Assembly: GCA_951640165.1 (NCBI GenBank)
Contig: OX621266.1
Coordinates: 8,060,001 to 8,124,000 of the forward strand
DNA from: Pseudoips prasinana
Lineage: Eukaryota; Arthropoda; Insecta; Lepidoptera; Nolidae
Direction of reading: 5' to 3'
DNA: 64,000 nt
Under the pieces are notes generated by a model that had not been told where the DNA came from, did not search any database, and was given only the letters and a program-made list of their open reading frames with translations. Each line of letters starts with the position of its first letter. Positions within the stretch are counted from its first letter, which is position 1. A program made the translations under genes and the position numbers. Shown one piece after another: positions 56,613-64,000 of the stretch.

Positions 56613-58464
56613 GCGTGGCGGGGCGCTCACCCAGCGCCCTACGCCGCGCCGCCCAATCGTACACTCTGGCGAGCACCCATGCCTCCAATTCCCATGGAGG
56701 GGTGCCGGCCAGAGCGCACGCCGCCGCGAAGCCCACCGAGCGGTACGCTCTCGCCACCCGCTGTGCGATGGCCCGTTGGGGCCTGCGGATGGCGGTTGCA
56801 TTCTCCCTCCTGTGGAGGGAGTCCGCCCAGATGGGTGCCCCGTATAGGGCCATACTTTTGAGGATGCCAGCATAGAGGCGCCGGCATCGTTCTTTGGGCC
56901 CGCCCAGGTTCGGGAGGAACCATGAGAGGGCGTCCGCGGCTTTAAGCAGGCGCGTCGACAGCCCGCTGAAGTGCGGGCCGAAGCGCCACCTGCTGTCCAG
57001 CACGAGGCCCAGATACTTCATCTGGGCCCCGACCCCTATCCGGACGCCCTCCACCACGATGTGGGCGTCAGGTGGGCAGCGCTGCCGAGGCCCGTGAAAG
57101 AACACGGCCTCGGTCTTGTTCAGCGCTACCCCCAATCCAAGCTGGCGGATCCTACCTGCCACTAAGGATCCGCCAGCTGAGGCCAGACAGGCCGCCTCCC
57201 TAAAATCCCTCCCCCGGGCAACGAGGAGAGTGTCATCCGCGTAGCAGATGACACTCGTGCCCTGGAGGAGGGTGCCCCGCAGGAGCCAGTCAAATCCGAT
57301 GTTCCACAGGAGGGGCCCCAGCACCGAACCCTGTGGAACACCGGACTCCACTCCATAGCGCCTGATCCTGGCCGCCTTGTCCACCATAAGGACCTCTCGG
57401 TCCTCCAGGTAGCTGGCCAGGATCGCCCGCAGATATTGGGGCACTCCGTAGTATCGGAGTGCCTCCAATATGGTCGAGTGGGGCACGGAGTTGAAGGCGT
57501 TGGCGATGTCGAACGACACCGCCAACACTCCGTCCCCAGCCTCGACCGCCTCCCGCACTTGGCCCCTGAGTAGGGCCAACGCGTCGACCGTCGAACGCCC
57601 TTGTCGAAACCCGAACTGGGCGTCCGACAGGTCCGGCCCTACCTCCCGCAGCTGACTATTAAGCCGGGTGGCGATGATCCCCTCGAACAGTTTACCGACC
57701 TCATCGAGTAAAACGATGGGCCGGTATGCCGAGGGGGAGTCCACCGGGCGTCCCTCCTTGCGGAGAAGGCACAGCTTGCCTTCTTTCCATAGCTTCGGGA
57801 ACCTCCCAGCCGTCAAGCACGCGCTCTGGGTGGAGATGTCGAACCGCACATATCGGTGGTCCGACAGGGTCTCCACCATCTCCACCCGCCAGTTCACGAC
57901 GCGTGTGGCTAGCACAGGGGTGGCGAACGACACGTCCACCACTGACCCTCCCTGTTGCCGCACACACGTCTGAACATCCCCCCTGTTTAGCAGGGACACG
58001 CCGCACGAGGCCGCCCAAAAATCGACGGCGCGCCCCCGGACGTTGCAGGACGCCGCTGGGTTGCCCCAGGCCACCGACTTGGCGTTCAGGTCGCCCAACA
58101 CTACGACCTGACGTGGTGCCGCCCTCCCGACGACTGCCGTAAGGACCTCAAGAAAATTCTCGAAGTCCCTTAGAGGGCAGTTTGGGGAGAAATAGACCCC
58201 GACCAGGGCTATTTCTCCCCACGCGGCGGCCACGTATCCCGGACCCTTCTCTAAAAGCGAGAGGGGAGGGGAGTCCGTGGCAGGCCGCGACACCAACGCC
58301 ACCAAGCCGTCTCGATCACCCAGCCAACGGCCAGGCACCGAGTACGGCTCGGCGACCACCGCCACGTCCACCAACCACTCGGCCACAGTCTGCATCAGCA
58401 GATCCTGGGCCGCTCTGCAGTGGTTGGTGTTCGCCTGGAGGATGCGATGTTCGACTCTACCCAT
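56613..58464 (-). pseudogene. ORF2 of A13, in-frame deletion and no C-terminus
   Basis: ATG 58464 in TAATG. The endonuclease is complete up to SDHRYVRFDISTQS, then jumps in frame to ACLTAGRFPKLWKEG, removing about 250 residues between the domains. RT motifs A, B and YADD are intact. The frame ends at the D1 joint after GERPA and reads into D1 sequence to 56530. Confidence 0.88.
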
Positions 58465-60563
58465 TAATCGGTCATCGCACCCTCCTCCTCCACAGCCGCT
58501 GAGGTCCCAGCTACTGGGACGGCGGTGGCAGCGACAGGCCGGGTCGGTGCCTGGGATTTGCCCTTCTTAAGGGGAGGACTGCAATTCCTCCCCTTCATTA
58601 TATGGCCCGCAGGGCGGCCACTGGCGGCACAAACTGCGCAGTGCGGCGCGGCGGCCATGCAGGGGGCGGATTTGTGGCCCTCCTTGCCGCAGCGGTAACA
58701 ACTGTCCGTCCTGTCGACAGTGGACGGACAGAGGGCTCGGGTGTGGCCAATGCCGAAGCACTTGTAGCACCGCAGTGGCTGGTCCTCAAGTGCCCGGACC
58801 GCCGCCGAGCTGAAGTCGACGGCGAGCCGTCCCTTTTCGAGGACGGCTTTGGCAGCGGCGACTGGGCACTCCAGGCGAATGGTGCCCATGCCGCCGCGCC
58901 CGGGTCTGATGCCCCCGCCCTGTACCGCTGCGACTTCGCAGCCCCCTATGGCTACGATTGCTGCCACCACCTCCTCCTTGGTGACGGAGTCATCCAGGTC
59001 CGTCACCTCGATGGCCGCCGACTTCACCGGCCTGGCCACCTTCGCCACGTCCGCGATGACCTCCTGCAGCTTCGCTGCGAAGAGGTCCGCGTTTTTACCA
59101 CCCTCGGCACCTGGGAACTCGAAAATACGAGCCCCAGCCTGTGTCCGGCGGCATGAGACTTTGCCGATCCCCAGTTTAGTGGGATCGGCAGTGGCACGCG
59201 CCCGCACCAACATGGACGCGTACGTCTCACCCCGCTCCGCGGCCTTCGCGGTGAGTGTCACCACGACGGCCGCGGTCTTGGGAGGAACCAAGTTCCTCCT
59301 AACACCGGCTGGGGTCGCACCCTTCCCCTTTCCCTTGCCAGTCGTCTGAGACTGACTGGCAGGGGTGGTGGCGGAGGCGGCTGGGGGGGTGGTTTTCCCT
59401 CTCCCTTTACCCTTCCCTTTGCCAGTCGGCTGCGACTGGCTGGGAGTGGTGGTGGCAGGGACGGCAGGGACGACAGCTGCCGTCTTTTTGCCTTTGCCCT
59501 TCCCCTTACCGACCACCTTCGTCCAGCCCTGCTGGTTGGTCGGGGTGGTGGACGGGAGTTGGGCGTCCTCCCTCTGGGAGGTTGCTACCGGCTCCACTCG
59601 CCTCTTGTCCGCCGCAAGCGGCGGTCGGAGGCGTTTCTCCGGCAGAAGCCGGTCCTCTATGCCCGCTAGGCAGGCCCTAACAAATTCTCTCTGCTCCCCC
59701 ATAGCCTTGCGGAGGAGTTCCTCAAAGCCGGAGGAGGGAGCGAGGCCCTCTGCTGCTGGTCTAGGCTCGGCTTGGGATGGCCGGGCCGTGGCTTCAGCCA
59801 GCTTTAAGTGCAGCTGGCTGACCTCCGACTGCAGGCGATCTACCTTCGCCTGCAGTTGCCGCGTTTCATCGCTGGCCTTGCGGTCCACCAGCTCCGCGAC
59901 GATGCCACGCATGCTGGCGGCCCGGCATCTGAGGGACTTCTGGAAAGTCCCCTTCAGATGCGAGGACTTGGCGGCGACCTCCGCTATCGCCTCCTCGTCC
60001 TCCAAGGCCATCCTCTTCAGTTCGGCCAGGGAGTGGTCCGAGTACAGCACGCTGGACGCACCGTACCCGGACTTGGCACGGGCGACGCGCGCCCGTTCTT
60101 CTTTGGCCGCTACCCGCTCCTCCAGCTCTTGCTGGAGCTGCTCCCGCCGAGCCAGGTCCAGCTCGCGCTGGGCGTCGGCTAAGCCCACATCGTGGGTGTC
60201 TGCCGCTGTCGTTGTCTTCTTGGATTTCACCTTCTTCTTTGCAGAATCCGAAGCCGAGGAGCCATCCGACCCGTCCTTCAAAAAGGTCTTCCGCTTTCTT
60301 GACAAGGATCGCGATCGCGAATCCTCGACCGCCATCGAGTCCGCATCCGAAACAATGGACTCATCGTCGGAGTCCACGTTCCCGCCGTAGAAGGCCCTGC
60401 CTTCGTTCGACGCTAAGGAAGCGTCGCGTTGGCCCTGAGAAGGGCCTTTTGGTTGGCCCTGAGAAGGGCCTTTGGGTTGGCCCTGAGAAGGGCCTTTGGG
60501 TTGGCCCTGAGAAGGGCCTTTTTTAATGAAATGCCCGAGGGCATCCCGCGCGGGTTTAGGCAT
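58464..60563 (-). CDS. ORF1 (Gag-like) of A13, intact
   Basis: 699 residues from ATG 60563 (MPKPARDALGHFIKK) to the TAA shared with ORF2. Four KGPSQGQP repeats, a shorter acidic stretch than A8, the coiled coil, Gly-Lys tracts, the Gag core and knuckles CYKCFGIGHTRALC, CYRCGKEGHKSAPC and the third variant. Intact Gag beside defective ORF2 would allow it to act only in trans. Confidence 0.92.
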   Translation of the reverse strand: MPKPARDALGHFIKKGPSQGQPKGPSQGQPKGPSQGQPKGPSQGQRDASLASNEGRAFYGGNVDSDDESIVSDADSMAVEDSRSRSLSRKRKTFLKDGSDGSSASDSAKKKVKSKKTTTAADTHDVGLADAQRELDLARREQLQQELEERVAAKEERARVARAKSGYGASSVLYSDHSLAELKRMALEDEEAIAEVAAKSSHLKGTFQKSLRCRAASMRGIVAELVDRKASDETRQLQAKVDRLQSEVSQLHLKLAEATARPSQAEPRPAAEGLAPSSGFEELLRKAMGEQREFVRACLAGIEDRLLPEKRLRPPLAADKRRVEPVATSQREDAQLPSTTPTNQQGWTKVVGKGKGKGKKTAAVVPAVPATTTPSQSQPTGKGKGKGRGKTTPPAASATTPASQSQTTGKGKGKGATPAGVRRNLVPPKTAAVVVTLTAKAAERGETYASMLVRARATADPTKLGIGKVSCRRTQAGARIFEFPGAEGGKNADLFAAKLQEVIADVAKVARPVKSAAIEVTDLDDSVTKEEVVAAIVAIGGCEVAAVQGGGIRPGRGGMGTIRLECPVAAAKAVLEKGRLAVDFSSAAVRALEDQPLRCYKCFGIGHTRALCPSTVDRTDSCYRCGKEGHKSAPCMAAAPHCAVCAASGRPAGHIMKGRNCSPPLKKGKSQAPTRPVAATAVPVAGTSAAVEEEGAMTD
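60429..60520 (-). repeat. ORF1 minisatellite, 4 units (A13)
   Basis: Four KGPSQGQP-coding units. Confidence 0.88.
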
Positions 60564-60607
60564 TTCCAACAAGTTCGTAGCTTCCAGGCAATAAGATCGC
60601 TACGATG

Positions 60608-60714
60608 CACAGTGCACTTTAGCCGTACCCAGTCTGCCACTCCGTTACGGTGGTCAGAACTGGGACGTTTCCGGGGAACGCGACGTGGACGCAAGCACTG
60701 TGGGGTGGTTCCCC
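60608..60714 (-). ncRNA. HDV-like ribozyme candidate, A13 5' end
   Basis: Identical in core to A8, including P3 GCG/CGC and loop UCCACGU. Confidence 0.86.
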
Positions 60715-60733
60715 GGGCCAACCCAACCTAACC
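60715..60733. repeat. GGGCC plus variant telomeric relic, A13/A14 junction
   Basis: Same 19 bases as 39906-39924, followed by the same 24-nt poly-T. Confidence 0.95.
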
Positions 60734-60762
60734 TTTTTTTTTTTTTTTTTTTTTTTTGTTTG

Positions 60763-60863
60763 CGCTGGGAAAAAATGCGTTACGCATACCCGCCCATTGG
60801 GGGATGGACGGGTTATGTGGGACTCTCCGGCTACTCCGGCATACCCACTAAAATAACCCAGCG
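60763..60863 (-). promoter_or_regulatory. Conserved 3'-terminal RNA fold (A14)
   Basis: Closing stem 60763-60769/60857-60863, hairpin 1 U.G type. Confidence 0.65.
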
Positions 60864-61080
60864 GCACTCCCGCATCGTCTATTTGGAGGAGGACTGGGAA
60901 ACCGGCACAGCCTTTACGTCCAGTCCCCCGCCGACGACCGCCCGCCTTTACAGCGGGGCCCGCACGCCCCTCCCTTTAGTGGAGGGGCCCGGGAACGACC
61001 GTGAGTGCTCGGCCGTTCCCGCCCGACGAGGGTGGTGATTACTGCAATGCGAGCGAAGGCGCCTCCGCGCCTGTCGCCCG

Positions 61081-64000
61081 CTAATCACCACCAGAAGGAG
61101 GGAGGCGACGATCGTACAACCGCCGTCTCCCACCCCTTCTTCGCCTGCGGAGCGGCGGCGCGAGAGGATCATCCTCCCGCGCACGCTCCGCCGCCTCCTT
61201 TTGCGACATGACATTCTCGCAAAAGGAGGCAACCGCCACCCAAGCCTCCTCACTCCCCAGCATGGAGTTCACCACACTGGGAAGTGAGAGGTCCATTCCG
61301 ACCACATCTGTCAGGGCGCGGCGCAGCTCAGCCCAGGCTGGGCACACCTCGAGGGTGTGCTGCGCCGTGTCCTCCGCGGCTCCACACTCGTGGCACGCCG
61401 GGGTTTCCTCCCTCTGGATCCGATGCAGGTGCGTTCCGAAGCAGCCATGCCCGGACAACACCTGCACCAGACGGAAAGAGAGGAAACCGTGGGGGCGCTC
61501 GAGCCAGTCCCGCAGGACTGGGCCGAGCGCGTCCAACGTCCGGCGTCCAAAGGTGGCGGAGGCGAGGTCCCGTGTCCAGTGGAGGACGATGGCGTCCCTC
61601 GCCTCCCGCCGCACGGCCTCCCGCTCTTGCGCGGCTGGGCGCTCACCCAGCGCCCTACGCCACGCCGTCCACTCGTAGACTCTGGCGAGCACCCATGCCT
61701 CCAATTCCCATGGAGGGGTGCCGGCCAGAGCGCACGCCGCCGCGAAGCCCACCGAGCGGTAGGCTCGCGCCACCCGCTGTGCAATGGCCCTTTGGGGCCT
61801 GCGGATGGCGGTTGCATTCTCCCTCCTGTGGAGGGAGTCCGCCCAGATGGGTGCCCCATATAGGGCCATACTCTTTAGGATGCCGGCATAGAGGCGCCGG
61901 CATCGCTCCTTGGGCCCGCCCAGGTTCGGGAGGAGCCATGAGAGGGCGTCCGCGGCCTTAAGCAGGCGCGTCGACAGCCCGCTGAAGTGCGGGCCGAAGC
62001 GCCACCTGCTGTCCAGCACGAGGCCCAGATACTTCATCTGGGCCCCGACCCCTATTCGGACGCCCTCCACGACGATGTGGGCGTCTGGAGAGCAGCGCTG
62101 CCGAGGCCCGTGAAAGAACACGGCCTCGGTCTTGTTCAGCGCTACCCTCAAACCAAGCTGGCGGATCCTACCTGCCACTAAGGATCCGCCAGCCGAGGCC
62201 AGACAGGCCGCCTCCCGAAAGTCCCTCCCCCGGGCAACGAGGAGAGTGTCATCCGCGTAGCAGATGACACTCGTGCCCTGAAGGAGGGTGCCGCGCAGCA
62301 GCCAATCGAATCCGATGTTCCACAAGAGGGGCCCTAGCACCGAACCCTGTGGAACACCGGACTCCGCGCCGTAGCGCCTGATCCTGGCCGTCCTGTCCGC
62401 CAGGAGGACCTCCCGGTCCTCCAGGTAGTTGGCCAGGATCATCCGCAGATATTGGGGCACTCCGTGATATTTGAGTGCCTCCAATATGGTCGAGTGGTGC
62501 ACGGAGTTGAAGGCGTTGGCGATGTCGAACGACACCGCCAACACTCCGTCCCCAGCCTCGACCGCCTCCTGCACGTAGCCCCTGAGTAGGGCCACCGCGT
62601 CGACCGTCGAACGCCCTTGTCGAAACCCGAACTGGGCGTCCGACAGGTCCGGCCCTACCTCCCGCAAATGGCTGTTAAGCCGGGTGGCGAGGATCCCCTC
62701 GAACAGTTTACCGACCTCATCGAGCAGAACGATGGGCCGGTATGCCGAGGGGGAGTCCACCGGGCGTCCCTCCTTCCGGAGCAGGCAAAGCTGCCCCTCC
62801 TTCCAGAGCTTCGGGAACCTCCCAGCCGTCAGGCACGCGCTGAAGAGGTCCCGAAACCTCTCCTCCATAAGGGACGCCGCGATGGCCACCACCCGTGCGG
62901 GGACACCATCCGGTCCAGGGGCCGTCTTCTTCGCGCGGAGGGACAGAACCCCCGCGCGAAGTTCCTCCACCAACACTGGAGGGACCTCCTCCTCCGGCGA
63001 AGCCACCACCCCCCCCAGTGGGGGGTTCATCGTTGGAGGGGTGAATTCGGTCCTGCGCGGAAACAATGACCGAACCACCCCATCCAGCAACGCCGGCTCT
63101 AGGGTCTCCGTTAGTGGGGGGCCATAAGGGCGCAGCTGGCTCCGCGCCAGCTTGTATGGCCTCCCAAACGGATCCCTATCGAGTCCCTCCAGCATCTCGG
63201 CCCTTGCCGAGTCTTCGGCGGCGCACATTGCCGACTTGAGGACCGTCTTTGCCTCTACGTAAGAGGCGTAGAGGTGGTCCTCCTCGGCCTGACATCGGCT
63301 GGTGCGCCGCCGACTCCGCGTGTAGGCCCTCCTGGCCTCCACGCACGCGGCCCGGAGCGCCGCCAGCTCCCCCGTCCACCAATAAACGGCGCGACGGGGA
63401 GGCGGGCGGCGAGACCGAGGTATGCTAGAGTTGCACACCTCGGTCAGGGACCTCCGGAGCTGAACCGCTGCGGCGTCCACGTCCGTGCCCTCTACAGGGG
63501 GCGAGAGCCAGTCCTGGAGGAACGCTGCCTCCAGCGCTGCCTCCCGGTCCAGGCGGGTGAGAGCCCACCGCGGGAAGGGAGATTGGCCCGAGCGGGCCAT
63601 CCCCCGCGGGCTCTGGGTGGAGATGTCGAACCGCACATATCGGTGGTCCGACAGGGTCTCCACCATCTCCACCCGCCAGTTCACGACGCCTGTGGCTAGC
63701 ACAGGGGTGGCGAACGACACGTCCACCACTGACCCTCCCTGTTGCCGCACACACGTCTGAACATCCCCCCTGTTCAGGAGAGACACGCCGCACGAGGCCG
63801 CCCAAAATTCGACGGCGCGCCCCCGGACGTTGCAGGACGCCGCTGAGTTGCCCCAGGCCACCGACTTGGCGTTCAGGTCGCCCAACACGACGACCTGACG
63901 TGGTGCCGCCCTCCCGACGACTGCCGTAAGGACTTCGAGAAAATCCTCGAAGTCCCTTAGAGGGCGGTTTGGGGAGAAATAGACCCCGACCAGGGCTATT
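61081..64000 (-). CDS. ORF2 (endonuclease-reverse transcriptase) of A14, partial
   Basis: Open from the window edge to the stop at 61081 with no internal stop (about 970 codons). It contains GDLNAKSVAWG, SDHRYVRFDIS, YRPIVLLDEVGK, FDIANAFNSVHH, GVPQGSVLGPLLWN, ICYADDTLL and the knuckle CHECGAAEDTAQHTLEVC. The first 80 or so residues lie beyond 64000. It may be another intact copy. Confidence 0.92.
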   Translation of the reverse strand, partial: IALVGVYFSPNRPLRDFEDFLEVLTAVVGRAAPRQVVVLGDLNAKSVAWGNSAASCNVRGRAVEFWAASCGVSLLNRGDVQTCVRQQGGSVVDVSFATPVLATGVVNWRVEMVETLSDHRYVRFDISTQSPRGMARSGQSPFPRWALTRLDREAALEAAFLQDWLSPPVEGTDVDAAAVQLRRSLTEVCNSSIPRSRRPPPRRAVYWWTGELAALRAACVEARRAYTRSRRRTSRCQAEEDHLYASYVEAKTVLKSAMCAAEDSARAEMLEGLDRDPFGRPYKLARSQLRPYGPPLTETLEPALLDGVVRSLFPRRTEFTPPTMNPPLGGVVASPEEEVPPVLVEELRAGVLSLRAKKTAPGPDGVPARVVAIAASLMEERFRDLFSACLTAGRFPKLWKEGQLCLLRKEGRPVDSPSAYRPIVLLDEVGKLFEGILATRLNSHLREVGPDLSDAQFGFRQGRSTVDAVALLRGYVQEAVEAGDGVLAVSFDIANAFNSVHHSTILEALKYHGVPQYLRMILANYLEDREVLLADRTARIRRYGAESGVPQGSVLGPLLWNIGFDWLLRGTLLQGTSVICYADDTLLVARGRDFREAACLASAGGSLVAGRIRQLGLRVALNKTEAVFFHGPRQRCSPDAHIVVEGVRIGVGAQMKYLGLVLDSRWRFGPHFSGLSTRLLKAADALSWLLPNLGGPKERCRRLYAGILKSMALYGAPIWADSLHRRENATAIRRPQRAIAQRVARAYRSVGFAAACALAGTPPWELEAWVLARVYEWTAWRRALGERPAAQEREAVRREARDAIVLHWTRDLASATFGRRTLDALGPVLRDWLERPHGFLSFRLVQVLSGHGCFGTHLHRIQREETPACHECGAAEDTAQHTLEVCPAWAELRRALTDVVGMDLSLPSVVNSMLGSEEAWVAVASFCENVMSQKEAAERAREDDPLAPPLRRRRRGGRRRLYDRRLPPSGGD

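Larger units (their letters stand above)
56613..60714 (-). mobile_element. Family A copy A13, 3' end lost
   Basis: The 3'UTR, tail and ORF2 C-terminus are missing because it is joined to D1 at about 56612. ORF2 has an in-frame deletion at about 57826. ORF1 and the ribozyme are intact. Confidence 0.9.
60734..64000 (-). mobile_element. Family A copy A14, continues beyond the window
   Basis: 24-nt tail (60734-60757), 3'UTR and most of ORF2; the 5' part lies to the right of the window. Confidence 0.92.

Noticed and set aside
1..64000. Insertion in 28S rDNA, as for classical R1 elements.
   Set aside because: No rRNA sequence flanks any copy; the flanks are CCTAA repeats or other elements.

Overview
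The window is a solid block of nested and tandem non-LTR retrotransposons separated by very short runs of the insect-type telomeric repeat (TTAGG)n, read as CCTAA on the + strand. I find no host gene, tRNA, rRNA or LTR element. The setting is most likely the telomere or subtelomere of an arthropod with TTAGG telomeres. The closest known parallels are the R1-clade TRAS and SART elements of Bombyx mori telomeres. I cannot name the species.

Layout (names are mine). Eighteen R1-like copies all lie on the minus strand, so each starts, reading left to right, with a poly-T run (its poly(A) tail), then 3'UTR, ORF2, ORF1, 5'UTR, then CCTAA repeats and the next copy. Family A has 14 copies: A1 1-1916, A2 1931-3552, A3 3567-6029, A4 6044-10658, A5 10669-13246, A6 18954-24768, A7 24783-34114, A8 34125-39905, A9 39925-40423, A10 43368-45958, A11 46001-47370, A12 50246-50991, A13 56613-60714, A14 60734-64000. 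Family B has one (13256-18939), family C two (40438-43353 and 47371-50240) and family D one (51027-56612). An AT-rich Jockey-like element on the plus strand (25002-29674) sits inside the 3'UTR of A7.

How an element works. ORF1 is a Gag-like protein with a coiled coil and three zinc knuckles. ORF2 carries an APE-type endonuclease, a reverse transcriptase with YADD and a C-terminal zinc knuckle. In families A and C the ORF1 stop and ORF2 start usually share a base (TAATG), the arrangement described for termination-reinitiation in SART1. Insertion always joins the tail to ...AACC, meaning a nick between C and T of the CCTAA strand. A8 appears complete with both frames open; A6 is nearly so. Most other copies carry 5' truncations or internal deletions.

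The most notable result is RNA structure. The 5' end of every complete A copy, and of B1 and C1, folds as an HDV-like self-cleaving ribozyme, with covariation between copies. All four families also share a 3'-terminal RNA fold beside the poly(A) tail: a closing stem, two hairpins and an ACTAAAA strand, with stem sequences that differ between families while pairing is kept. Other points are a telomeric inverted repeat, palindromes at a deletion joint and at an ORF2 stop, Gag-RT fusion frames, and a junction that appears to have been copied rather than formed twice.
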